64,000 nt of DNA from Toxorhynchites rutilus septentrionalis. Its lineage: Eukaryota; Arthropoda; Insecta; Diptera; Culicidae. The stretch's first letter is position 1; each line of letters starts with the position of its first letter. The stretch spans positions 252,406,494 to 252,470,493 of the forward strand of contig NC_073746.1 in NCBI RefSeq assembly GCF_029784135.1, written 5' to 3'. A program made the translations under genes and the position numbers. This document shows, piece by piece, positions 47,570-58,780 of this stretch. The notes beneath the pieces are model-generated. The model saw only the letters and a program-made list of their open reading frames with translations. It ran no database searches and was not told where the DNA came from.

Positions 47570-48824
47570 ACGTTTGCATTTCAAAAATGGACAAGAAATG
47601 CCGATTTTTCATGGGTTTACCTTCACACGCATTGACGAAACTATCCATGCAGCATCAATCATAGTAACCCATGAACCAGCAGAAAAAATTTGACAGCTCT
47701 ATCAGTCGAACTCTAACCGTGATGGCGAAAACAGTGAAGCTATTCCCGTCAGAAGTGTGCGCGTTCAAAGAACGGTACCCTCGAAAATGGACATCGTGCG
47801 GCACTTTGTGCACGCTGGATACGCCCGTTCCGGCATCTACAACATCTTGGCACTATTGGACAACTATCAGAGCATCGACAGAAAGTCCGGTTCACGGCCG
47901 CCGTCGACCCTGAGCGACAAGAAGGTCCAAAAGATGCTGAAGAGAGGGCTTAGCCGGGAGTTCGGTGCAACCGGCCAAACAGTGAAAAAGTGCCTGGCGA
48001 ACATGAATATACATATCAGGAAGCGGAAGTTTCGTCCACTGGTCTCGGAGCTGCAGGCAATGACGCAGCGGCAGCGGCTAAATAAGATGGTCAAGTCGAT
48101 TTTCCCGGCGAATCGCGACGTGGCGGTGGTGATGGAAGACGAGACCTATCTCACCCTGGATGACAACGACTGGCAGGGCACTTCGTATTTTACTTCCCCC
48201 ACGAAGGAAGTGAGCTCCAAAGTGAAGTTTATTTTACACAGCAAGTTTCCCAAGAAGGTGCTACTGTGGCTGACAATCAACGAGACGGAGATGCCAAAGT
48301 CGCTCTTCTTTAGCTCCGGACTGGCCGTGAATGGGGAAATTTATAGTACGAAGTTCTTGCTGAAAGTTGCGTTGTTCATCAATAAATACCATAAGGGCGA
48401 AGACGCGGTGTTCTGGCCGGATCTGGCGTCAGCCCACTACTTGAAGCGATCGTTAGAGGAGCGGCTGAATATCGATGTGGTACCCAAGTCGGCGAACACG
48501 CCCAACGGCCCCCAGCTGCGTCCCATCGAGAATTTTTGGGCAGACCTGAAACGTCTACTGAAACATCTACTCCAACAAATTTGTCGCGACAACTGAGAAA
48601 GGATTGATAAATGAAACGAAGAAAGAACTCAAAAACATGCCTACCCGCATGTTTTTTCGTTCGCCATGGCGAATGTTCCGGTTAACTGCCGGAAAGCCGC
48701 TCGCAAGAGCGAAGAATTTTTTAGAAAGTAAGCTTCCATGGGAAATTTATCAAACTCAATTATTTGTTTTAGTTTTGTTTCATTACCATCCGAAAAAAGT
48801 CCATTTTTTTTTTAATGCAAACGT
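47570..48824 (+). mobile_element. DD35E-spaced Tc1/mariner element (complete ends)
   Basis: The left end ACGTTTGCATT...AAAAATGGAC is matched inverted at the right end (ending 48824). TA flanks both sides (47568-47569, 48825-48826). Length is 1255 bp. A deletion derivative with the same right end is at 38758-39087. Removing the element and one TA restores the flanking hAT-like frame. Confidence 0.93.
47671..48730 (+). pseudogene. Tc1/mariner transposase with DD35E spacing
   Basis: One long open frame (about 47787-48593) holds most of the protein. An ATG at 47787 (MDIVRHFVHAGYARSG) could start it. However, MAKTVKLFPSEVCAFKERYP in an upstream frame (about 47722) looks like the true N-terminus cut off by a frameshift. 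Catalytic Asp 1 is in VVMEDETYLTLDD, Asp 2 in VFWPDLASAHYLK, and Glu in QLRPIENFWADLKR. I count 35 residues between the last two. Near 48570 the frame shifts (KGLINETKKELKNMPTRMF lies in the next frame), and again near 48665. Probably inactive. Confidence 0.9.
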
Positions 48825-49032
48825 TATATTGAACTCGTTAAACAGATTTCAAAGCGATTTGATTTCAGCTGGTTATCAAAACCTTGAGAAATTCTCAAAA
48901 TTTCGTCAAGCTACCAAACCTACCAATAATGATTTGATGCGCCACTTTCCTCAATTCGTTCAAGCAGGTAATATACAGGCTTTTCGAACGAATTCAGACT
49001 ACTCAAGACGAATCTTATGGGGCAAATATTGA

Positions 49033-50525
49033 GTGACTAAGATCCCAGCTGTTGTATGTCAAATGATGATGAGAAATGGATGTCAAATGGTAATGAGAAA
49101 TTCTTGTATCCATTGCAAAGGTCGTTAGTAAGACACTTTTTGATAACATTCATTAACATTCATCAGTATGTGTCGAGCGCATATGTTCGCTTTACAATGT
49201 CAACCAAACAGGGTCCGGAAATTGGTTGGCATCCAAAATTATAGACTCTATTTTGAAGCCGAAGAACTATGTATCGGCTCGAGGAGGAGCTTAGAGGATG
49301 AAATTGACGAAAAACTTGAAGGCAATATTCAACAAAACCATTTATAAACATCATACAATTCAGAGGATTATGAGAAAACCTTTTTATGATTTATTTCGTT
49401 GTATTGACTTTAACAACCCATAAAAAATAAAAATAAATTAAAAATGAAAATAAATCTTTTTATTAGACATCTGCTCAGGTCGGAATCGAATGTTCACAAC
49501 GAAGTACCATATATGCAATTAGTGACTTAGAATTCCGAACAAACAGAGACAGAAAATTAATGCTCACATTTATTGGGATTGGTGCTTTTAAACCATCTGG
49601 CGTTCAGCTGAGACACGGAGATTGGTAAAACATGATGATGATTTACACAAAAGTAACTTCTCCTTGGCTTAATACAGCAGTTCCTGTCGTTACATTTCAC
49701 TACTTGTAAAGGGTACTGGGATGCCCTTACGTAATGAGCCAACCATTCGGTTTCGTTTCCAGTTCCAGGTTTCTTGTTTTGAGTTTTTCATTCATGATTA
49801 TCATGAGGAAGTGAACCTCCATCTTAAGATTTATACTGATAGCCGGTTTCGCTCGTTCTCGATGGCAAAACAGGAAATCAAAGATCGGTCAGAGCGTCGT
49901 TTAAAAAAAAAGCTTGATATTGTACAATTGTTCAATGTTCTGTTTCAAAAAGAACATACCTTAACATTAACATTAAAAATATGCATTTATACTGACGCAT
50001 GGATCAGTGTTGCATGTGGGTGGTCGATATACACATCGGCAGAAAAAATTAGCTCATCAGTAAAATTGTTATACGTCAGTCGAAATCAGTCTGTCAGTAC
50101 TTTACGCAATGGATCACACTCGGACTAATTTTCAGTCAGCTGCATATCGCGAGTCTATGATTGCAAATGAAACATAAAACCGAATCCCGAAGCCGTTAAT
50201 GCATGCGCATATCATATCATATATGTTAATGCGAACGCATATCAAACATGAAGATTTGGAACTTACTTCACTTGGGCAAACACGCACACTTAAACAATTA
50301 GGAGATCAAAACCTACAGTGGCTACGAGACAGTTCGAACATTTTAAAGATATCCCTTAAGCGGCCTCGTTGGCTGGACCGAACCAAGAGTTCAAATCCAT
50401 GCGGAATTAAGAATAAAAAAAAAGTTCTTTTCTGCCAATGCAAGCTCAGTACTGTACAGTTTGCTTCATGCATAGTCTGTGAATGCATCCTGAAGCTAGC
50501 AACATTACGGGGGAATATTTCTTCT
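49033..50525. other. No supported gene
   Basis: A 135-aa frame at 49721-50128 (+) is open but has no recognisable domain. Confidence 0.35.
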
Positions 50526-50538
50526 ATTCTGGTTAGGT

Positions 50539-50696
50539 ATTTTTTCTCTATTATAGTGACTTTCAACACTTTTCGGCCGGTTCGTCACTTTTACTTCCAT
50601 TTTTTTTTTTGGAAGAATCTCGGGAGTGAGAATTGAACTCGTGATCTCTGCGTGAGAAGTATGTAAGTTACCACTACGCCAGATAGCCTCCACGAC
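50539..50696 (-). mobile_element. Short SINE (family B), copy 2
   Basis: Target duplication ATTCTGGTTAGGT (50526-50538) and ATTCTGATTAGGT (50697-50709), one mismatch. The body shares TTATAGTGACTTTCAAC, GGGAGTGAGAATTGAACTCG and the CCACTACGCCAGAT end with 35881-36030. A poly-T run in the middle is expanded. Confidence 0.92.
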
Positions 50697-50709
50697 ATTC
50701 TGATTAGGT

Positions 50710-52837
50710 GCTACCTGTTTATTTTAGACGTCAAAACGTCAAAACGGAATAAAAATTCAACCAATCAAAACGTGAGATTCGGAGCTATTGGATAGTGCTT
50801 GGCATTTTACAATTATTTAATAGTTTGATTGATGATTGATTGATGCAAACACCTTTTCGATCTGTCAAAGGTCGAGTTATAAACGTTCAAAATCATTCAT
50901 TATCTCTCACATGTTCAATGTTTAGATTTCCATTTTACCCCCATATCTACTTGTTACACGTTCTACGTTGTGAAGATACACATCTTGTAACAGCACCTAA
51001 TGTTACGAAACATATTGTAAAAAAAAAAGAAAATAAACATTTCAAAAGGATAGTGAGGTTTTAATATACGTTTGTGTTTTAACTTGAACAATTCTGAACA
51101 TATCTGGCTTGAAACAGCAACTCCCAATTAGCAGGCTACTTGAATTACCCTTCATTGCTGAACAACAGTTAATTTCATTGACAACACTTGGCGAATTACA
51201 CCCGGAAGTCTGCTGAAGAAAGTTCCCTCCATCTTCAAGAATTCCAACTGTTTTGTAACAATTGGAAACTCTCCAGCTCCTCTTCTGTTGGGAGAAGAAC
51301 AAAGCGAATGCACGGAACGTGGTGTCTGGTGGCTCAACAATACACCAGCAGAGGATGCACTCGGACCGAAGCACAGTGAGTCGCAGGGTAAACGGTAGTG
51401 TGCTACGTGTGGAACATGACAGGAATGATAAAGTGATTCCATGATTGCATCTGCTGGCGGTGGGTGTGGGAGCTAGCCATGTACAGATAACCGGAACTAA
51501 GAAGGGACGATCTTTGGGAACGAAAGCTCCATCCGAAACTTGAGAATTCAAAGTGAAGGAAAGCGCGCGAGAAATGATGCTTTCTTATTATTATCATCAT
51601 CATCCAGTGACGAGACGACGGTTTTGACGACCTGTGCAATCAGTGGTGCTCATGGCACGATGATGGGGCTCCGTTGACTGCGCTTGAAAAATAAAATAAA
51701 CAATCCGACTGCTAGAATGACTTGCACTAAAAACATTCAAACTACATACATGTGCTTCTAAAATATTGATTCATAAGAAATTTGGCATAACAATGAAGAA
51801 ACTTGCATCTTTTATAACTGAGCTGTTATCTGTGCTTTGTTATCATTACAATATCTACTCATTTCTCTTTACAGTGTGATACCCAAACTACACTAAGCAA
51901 AAATCCAAATATATTCATCATTATACATTCAATTATCTATGAAAATTTATACCTCAATGCAACGTTATGTTTCGACGATATTCAACAGCATAGTTTGTCA
52001 TTCCACTCGTGAAGAAACTCAAAAGAAACGAGAAAAATCACATCACCAAGTTACTATGAAATCCGCACTGCGAAAATGACACGAGGTGTGATAAAATTTC
52101 AATCTGCATTGTTTCCATCCCAGCAGTAGCGCGTCTCTCCATACCCCACCGTTTCAATCTCCAGAATTTTCAAGCACTTTTCCGGAAGGGTCCTCCTGGT
52201 GAAATAACTCCTATCACCTATCGCTGCTTCTGCGAAACGAATCCTTTTTTTCTCGTCCCACCGTGAATTTCGTTTTCAGGGAGAAAATTTTGTTTAATGT
52301 CGTGGAAATATGTTGACGATCGTGATGGTGAGATTGCGATTAGATCGTGTTTTCTCAGTACTCCCGAGTGCGATAAAGATGACACCAACGAAATTTTTCG
52401 TCCCTATCTGAATTGACACTTCGAACAACATCAGTTCGCATATTTATTGTTACCAAGAAGAGTGAATTAACTTTCAGGCGAACAATTAATGTCTGGTCAG
52501 TTCTGATGAGAATACTGTTTAACCTCTGCTGTAACAGAAGCATCATTTTTATAGGCAGACTTACAGTATCGGACAGAACATTATGACCACTGCTCAAGCA
52601 AAAAAAAAAGAAAGTGACCAAATTTTGAGAAAACATAATCCAATCCATTTATAGTCATTTACTTGCATTTTTCGACAAAATTTATAACATCTGTAGATAA
52701 AACAATAATCATTCATTAAAAGATGCCTTTTAAGCATACTTAACAACTGAAATGACACGACAAAAATTAACACCAGTTTTAAAGTTCATAGTAAAAAACA
52801 AGATAATTCATACCGGGAAAACCATCTAGGGTCAGTA
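50710..52837. other. No supported gene
   Basis: 51080-51650 contains overlapping frames on both strands (96 and 169 aa on minus) with good complexity, but no domain I recognise. Nothing else seen. Confidence 0.35.
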
Positions 52838-54129
52838 AAGGGTTTTTCAATAAGATCGCTACAAAGAGTTTTTGTAAATAAAGCAAAAACGGTTTTGGAT
52901 ATTAATGAAATTCTTCATTCATATGAAAGTACATTTGATGCCATTATGTATAGAACTCGATTTCTTTTGCATGGCCACCAGGGGCACGCTTGCAGAAGTT
53001 CAGACGCTGAACCCAATTTTCGACGGTTTCCAAACATAAATTGGCCGATACTGCTGCAATTTCACGTTCGATATTCGTCCGAAGTTCATCAATCATCGCT
53101 GGCTTGTTGGCATAGACCATAGACTTGACGTAGCCTCACAGGGGAAAGTCGAACGTCGTCAAATTGCACGACCGAGGCGACCAATTGACTGGGCCATTTC
53201 ATAGGATAACACGCTCACCAAACTTGATTTTAAATAAATCGATTGTTAAATTCACTGTGTGGCTTGTGGCGCCGTACTGTTGAAACCATATATTGTCCAA
53301 GTCCATATCATCCAACTCGGGCCAAAAATATCCGATTATAATTGAGCTGTAGCGATTCCCATTCACAGTAACGTGCCGGTCTTGATCATCATGGAAGAAG
53401 TACGGCCCAATGACGCCGCCAGACCATAAACCGCATCAAACCGTTATTTTTTCGGGATGCAATGGATGCCACTCATGCTGTAGGTGTGGATTGTTGCCTG
53501 ACCAATAATGCATATTTTGCTTATTGGAATGAGCCAGAAATGAGCCTCATTGCTGAAGATGAATTTTCGATGAAAATCTGGATTATTTTCAAGATGTTGT
53601 TCAGCCCAATTCACGAACATACGACGCTTCTGGTGGTCAAGCGGCGTCAGTTCTTGCGTCAATTTGATCTTGTAAGGATGTAGACCAAGATTTTTTCGCA
53701 AAATTCGCCACAACGACGTCACAGAACGCTTGAGAACGACGTGTGAGAGACTGATTTGGGTTTTCCTCAATTGATGCGCTAGCGACAGCAATATTACTAC
53801 GATACTACGAGCACTTCTTTGTCTCACTGGCACGGGAACATTTTGTACTGTGCCTGTGGATTCAAATTTTCCCACTAGACGCTCAATGGTTGATCTGGCA
53901 GGACGATTTCGACGACCATAAATTGGACGTAGCTCTTAAAGTTGAGGTCATTGACTCCGAATTTCGGCAGTAAATTTTAATAATCTCGACTCGTTGTTGG
54001 ATCGTATATCTTTCCATTATGAAATGGCAAACCTTACTGAAGAGAAATGACAAGAGAACGGGAAAAAATATGACGTCGTTTGCTGTTCCTATCGGTCTAC
54101 TTTTGAAGCGTCCCTATTGAAATACCCTT
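52838..54129 (-). mobile_element. Mariner-like element of the DD41D type, copy 3 (old, diverged)
   Basis: Inverted ends AAGGGTTTTTCAATAAGATC (52838) and, inverted, ATTGAAATACCCTT ending at 54129, with TA on both sides (52836-52837, 54130-54131). Length 1292 bp. Ends differ from copies 1 and 2, so this is another subfamily. It abuts the C-terminal end of the BEL/Pao remnant. Confidence 0.88.
52890..54020 (-). pseudogene. DD41D-like transposase, heavily decayed
   Basis: The clearest part is 53444-53875: MGKFESTGTVQNVPVPVRQR, SVTSLWRILRKNLGLHPYKI, RMFVNWAEQHLENNPDFHRK, then FSNEAHFWL, where the first catalytic Asp (SDEAHF in copies 1 and 2) is Asn. Further along the minus strand, pieces equivalent to GLAASLGRTS, IYGFNSTAPQAT and LSYEMAQSIGRL appear between stops in shifted frames. 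The second-Asp block is mutated. Gene order and length match DD41D copies 1 and 2, at roughly one third identity. Confidence 0.85.
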
Positions 54130-54131
54130 TA

Positions 54132-57100
54132 CAAGGCTTATTTTTATATAATTTGAGGTACGACGGGGCTTATCTACACTGGGCACTGAGTTTTTTTTAT
54201 CCTGATGATGGTTCGTTGCAGCTTTGGTCGCAACGCTCCTGGACAGTACGTTATGATCACTGATCCGACTTACTTGTTGTCGAACCAACATCCCGGATTG
54301 CCAATTTAACTGCAAGTCTCTCGAGAACTCCCCCAGCAGATTGTACTGACGCACGACGAACTAGTCCGTCTTTTGTATCTGGTCACTCCGATGACTCGTC
54401 CGTTCGGCCACGAATTTCAGGGTTGATTGTGGTCGACTACGACTACGATATCTCCATCTGCCAATGGTTTGACAGGATGAAACCCCTTTGTCCTTTTGGT
54501 CATGGTCGGAAGGTATTCGGCGACCCAGCGTCGCCATAACTCGTTCGCATACACCTGCGACATTTTTCAGGAACGTGTAACCATGGCAGCGCTGTCGCTA
54601 AACGCGATCGGGAGCTTGTAACCATTCGATGATCCGATTAAAATATGGTTCATGGTGAGTAATGATGCTTCTTCATGTTCAAACGGAATTTCTGTCAACG
54701 GTCTAGCATTGATGATTGTTTCAACTTCAACGAGCATGTTTCGAAGCATTTCGTCGGTGGGTATTCTATTGGGTTTAACTTGATTAAGAGTATTTTTGAC
54801 GGACTGGATGAGTCCTTCCCAGAATCATCTAATGTGTGGCGCCGCAGGTGGATTAGAGGACCATTTGGTTTGGGCTCATACAAAACTCACGTTCAGCTTG
54901 CTCTGGTCCATTTTCAGCAGATCATCTTATAATTCACGACTGGTAACTGTGAAGTTCGTCCCTTGGTCACTTATTACCTCCAATGGCATTCCTTTTCGTG
55001 CGATGAAATTACTGCAACTATGCAAGAGTCGGTTGATAATGAGTGGACGATCTCAATGTGTACTGTTTTGACGGTCATACACGTGATTAATACGCCCCAC
55101 CGTTTTTCGATTCTGACGTACGAAAATGGTCTAGAGAAAGCTTTCAAATGCATTCGGAGGCAGATCTCCCATCATCGATGACTCAGATTTCGCATTTCTA
55201 ATCCTGCAAAGTCGGCAGCGATTTCGACCCGACGGTAGATGGCACGGAAGCGTGGCACATAATATCTCTGTCGTATTTCATTCAAGACGGTTTGGTGGTA
55301 GAAATGACAATACTGCAGGTGAACATCCAGTACGATTAATTCGGTTGCGTGGCGGTTTTTGGGATGTAATATCGGGTGCTTTGTATCACTTGACGCGAAT
55401 TCGCATCCATCGATGCGACCGTGCATGCGTAACACACCATATCTATCGAAAATCAGGCTAAGCTTGTAAAGTGCACTATCTTTCGGTAGACTTCTCTTGC
55501 TCCTCCATGGCTCCCGATCCGCTTCCTGGAGAATCTGGATCTTTTCCGGGAACACTTCGGTTTGGATGGTCTTGTATACACAGTTCTATGCACCGACCAA
55601 CTCTTCTTGTGTGAGTGGTTCAGTGACAAGAGTCTCTTTTAAAATCTTCTCATTAATTGACAAAGGCCACATGTCGTATTAGGCGTTTCCATCGTTAAAA
55701 TTTATCTATTTTGTGTGGTGCAAAGCATAAGATCGCATGAGATCTAAAGGGGTGGATCCGGTATCAGACCTAGTAGTAGCCCATTTGCTAATCATTTCCC
55801 AGAGGAATGGAAGACCTCGAAACCAGCGCTCGTTTAAGGACAGATTCGGCAACCTCTGCCATTTAGCAGCGTCACTCGCAACGTTGATTTTTGTTGATAT
55901 CCAGTTCCATTCTGAAACTTCGGTGTGCTCTAATATTTCCTCGGCATCCGACAAATTGACTATATTTGCGATGGTCTGAATTCTTCCAACAAATCACGTC
56001 CCGCGAATCCTACCAGAAAAACCTCGTAGCCGTAGCCGTTCTCGGACGCGACAACGAAAACGTGAAGTTGAATGTTCGGATCTGTTGCTCCGGTACACAT
56101 CCGATAGCATCTAGGGATACGAATGGATTCAATTCTGGAGAGGACATTCAACCAAAGCTTCCATTTATTCCATTCCTTGGATGCAATTGGCTCACCCTAC
56201 GTAACATCGGAACGCCATATTTCCTGGAGCAGGATCTTCAGGAACATAAGGAAGTTTCCGATAAGTCCCAGTGGGTCATATATTTTCATTAAGGTGCTCA
56301 GTACCTGTCTCTTTGTTGGGACAGTTTGACCTGATAGAAGTTCGGAGTTCTTGAACGAAACCTTAAACGTTAAAACATCCGTTATAGTACGCCACCACAT
56401 TCCTAGCACCTTGTCCGATGCATGCTCCGCTGTGGTGTTCAGGCTTTTCTCGCCTCGATTTTCTATGCCCAGAGCTTCTAGTACCTTCTTGGAGGTAGAT
56501 AACCAGTTGTGAATCTGGAAGCCTGCTCCTTCGCCAACTTTTTTGCTTCAGCATCCGTCTCTACGCTGGTGAGCATACCGTCCACGTAATGCTCGTGAGG
56601 TGTTGCTTCCGCCATCCTCGGAAGCCGGTCCTGGAAACGTGCGTTTAGGTTTTTAATGAACTGCACACAACTCGGTGAGCAGGCGGCAACAACTCAACGA
56701 TATTTCCAGCCACGGCAATCCAAAACTCTCTGAATTTATAAAGCACTATCGCGATAGATATCAGTATGTCTGGTCCCTTCAACAGCATCCCAAACGATGC
56801 GCAGCTTACCAGGTTTATTCGGGTTTTGGACAGGTAATATTGGCAGAAACCACTATCGAGGACATCTGGTATCGACCTCAGCAGGCGATAGCTTTCTTAT
56901 GTATCCTTTCTGCTCGTACTCACGAAGCTTCTTGGCAAACACCTCCGCTAAGTTAGGCTCCTTCAATAACTTCTTCTTCAGACACACCAATCTCTTCAAT
57001 GCCATTTGTTTGCTGTTAGGCAAACGCACGCCCTCGTACTTCCACACTAATATCGATTCATAATGGTCACCCTTCAACCTAGTTTGTGACGTCAGAATTT

Positions 57101-57410
57101 ACATTGCGCGATTGTCATCGTTTGACAGAAGCGGCTTTTCCGACTTAACACCTACGTTCTCAAACGATAATCCTTCACTGCCTTATGCAGCTCTGCATCA
57201 CAGTGTTCACTGCAAGAACAGATGTGGAAGCTGTGATAAGCAGAATAATTCACATTTGCATGTCCAGTTAACTTTGAGCACGGCCCGTACACTAGCCAAC
57301 CTAGCCGTGTCCGACCAGCTACGGGTTCATCCTACCGTCCTTCGCGACTATGCAACGCATGACCCAGCCGGCAATTGTCGATTCTGATGAGTAATCTTGG
57401 AGAAATTTTC
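54132..57410 (-). pseudogene. BEL/Pao LTR retrotransposon pol remnant (PR-RT-RNase H-integrase)
   Basis: Read on the minus strand in the order of Pao pol. A protease-like RIDNCRLGHALHSREGR (57385-57335) comes first. RT follows: YEGVRLPNSKQMALKRLVCL, GYIRKLSPAEVD, QFIKNLNARFQDRLPR and the active site HYVDGML near 56580, where the second Asp of YVDD is Gly. Next are MLGMWWRTITDVLTFK and IYDPLGLIGNF. RNase H has QLHVFVVASENGYG, its first Asp now Val, and the connecting EWNWISTKINVASDAAKW. Integrase has a zinc-binding region (HLQYCHFYHQ, EIRQRYYVPRFRAIYRR), ISDQGTNF with Asp kept, FWEGLIQSVKN, VEVETIINARPLTEIPF and a C-terminal RRWVAEYLP. Many frameshifts and no LTRs. Gag is missing. Confidence 0.93.
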
Positions 57411-57730
57411 CTGTACGAATCTATAGATAAGGTATTTCAAGGTATTTCAACTCTGTTGCTAGTTCGGCAATGTTTATAGCAGTGTTGCCACATTTTAATA
57501 TGTACCAGAGCGGTTAAAAATCTTTGTTATCTGAGCTTTTTTTTCCAAAAATCTGTACCATCGAAAATATTTGTTGTAGAGAAAAAACTATTATTAAAAT
57601 ACTCATTTATTTACTACAAATACTACATTTACATTTTCAAATCATTCGTGTGTTTCATGATGCTTATACATAGCTTTCAAGATTGCATACTATCATTTAT
57701 TACAATTTTCGAGCTAACGCCACGATATAT
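57411..57730. repeat. Spacer with an ATCTGTACC/GTGTTGCCAC repeat
   Basis: GTGTTGCCACATTTTAATAT at 57482 and AAAAATCTGTACCATCG at 57546 resemble, inverted, the cluster at 61180-61300 (AAATCTGTACC several times, then TGTGGCAACACTGG). No gene. Confidence 0.6.
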
Positions 57731-58780
57731 TAGGCTGTCAAAAAAGTCCTGCGGTATTTTTTTTAATAAAAATTAAAAATTAGTCACAATCATCTGTTTT
57801 AAGTCAAATATGCGCCGTTTTGTTCGATGACTTGTTCCCAACGAGATGCCAACTTCAAAATACCCCTGTTATAGAAGCTCGCTTCCTTATTGGCAAAAAA
57901 CTCGGATAGCCAATTTTCACAGGCCTCTTTTGTGGCTAACTTCTGACTACCTAGCTCGTTCGCCATGGACAAAAACAGGTGGTAGTCACTTGGTGCAAGG
58001 TCCGGACTATACGGCAGATGCAAAAGAACCTCCCATCCGAGCTCCCGGAGCTTCTGGCGCGTCACCAAAAAAGTGTGTGGCCTGGCGTTGTCCTGATGGA
58101 AGACAATGCGGCCTCTGTTTATCAAAGATGGCCTCTTCTTCATGAGTGCTACCTTCAAGCGGTCCAGTTGTTGGCAGTACAGGTCCGAATTGAGCGTTTG
58201 GCCATAGGGAAGCAGCTTATAATAGATTATTCCTTGACAATCCCACCAAACACACAGCACAACCTTCCTGGCCGTTAAGGAGTGCTTGGCCACCGTCTGA
58301 GCCGCTTCAGTGGGCTTCGACCACGACCGTTTTCGCTTCACGTTGTCGTAAGTGACCCACTTTTCATCGCCAGTCACCATCCGCTTCAGAAACGGGTCGA
58401 TTTTGTTGCGATTCAGCAGCGATTCACAAGCGTCGATACGGTCAAAGATGTTTTTTTGCGTCAACGTGTGTGTCACCCATACATCGAGCTTCTTTGTGAA
58501 TCCAAGCTTCTTCAAATGGTTAATAACGGTTTGATGACTTATCCCCAGCTCTTGGCCAATGTTACGGCTGCTACTATGCCGGTCATTCTCGGCTAATTCA
58601 GCGATTTCGTCGCAATTTTCGACGACAGGCCTTCCGGAGCGTGGCGCATCTTCGACGACCTCCACACCAGAACGAAAACGTTGAAACCATCGTTGTGCGG
58701 TGGAAATGGAAACTGTATCGGGTCCATAAACTGCACAAATTTTATTGGCAGATGCATTTTTGCCTTTGTCATAGTAGTAC
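57731..58780 (-). mobile_element. mariner (mauritiana-like), 5'-truncated
   Basis: The 3' terminal repeat TAGGCTGTCAAAAAAGTCCT is present at 57731. No matching inverted end exists at the other side. Transposase similarity stops at about 58770-58780, where the hAT-like sequence begins. The element was either truncated on insertion or recombined. Confidence 0.88.
57799..58780 (-). pseudogene. mariner transposase, long open frame without its start
   Basis: The frame is open from about 58835 to the stop at 57799 (MEVVEDAPRSGRP begins at a GTG, 58665, and is not a true start). Upstream in frame are YYDKGKNASANKICAVYGPD and SISTAQRWFQRFRSG, the first helix-turn-helix. Then come IGQELGISHQTVINHLKKLG, the linker WVTHTLTQKN (WVPHEL in most relatives), RMVTGDEKWVTYDN with catalytic Asp 1, VVLCVWWDCQGIIYYKLLPY, VFHQDNARPHTFLVTRQ with Asp 2, and LPYSPDLAPSDYHLFLSM with Asp 3. 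There are 34 residues between the last two, so DD34D. It ends WEQVIEQNGAYLT. All three Asp are kept and there is no stop, but the first roughly 30 residues and the start codon are lost. Confidence 0.93.

Larger units (their letters stand above)
47117..49032 (+). pseudogene. hAT-superfamily transposase-like pseudogene, split by a DD35E element
   Basis: The frame at 47117 reads TRWLSLDAVVKRDIERFEEL then KLFFSFQ. The TRWLS motif and following helices are typical of hAT transposases and hAT-derived zinc-finger proteins (ZNF862/KIAA1586-like). Stops follow, then 47403-47567 reads VKDIEYLLKKPEDVYVDI and KLNFQSICRDF. The DD35E element sits at TA after this codon. Downstream the same frame continues IELVKQISKRFDF, homologous to MVKQIRKRFDF of the hAT-like remnant near 59.1 kb. 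A last part (48840-49032) reads DLMRHFPQFVQAGNIQAFRT. Several internal stops make it dead. Confidence 0.8.

Noticed and set aside
49721..50128. 135-aa plus-strand ORF as a gene
   Set aside because: No recognisable fold or motif. Composition is consistent with chance, and it lies between transposon remnants.
54675..57387. Plus-strand ORFs across the Pao region
   Set aside because: Shadows of the minus-strand pol sequence, which has clear RT, RNase H and integrase motifs.
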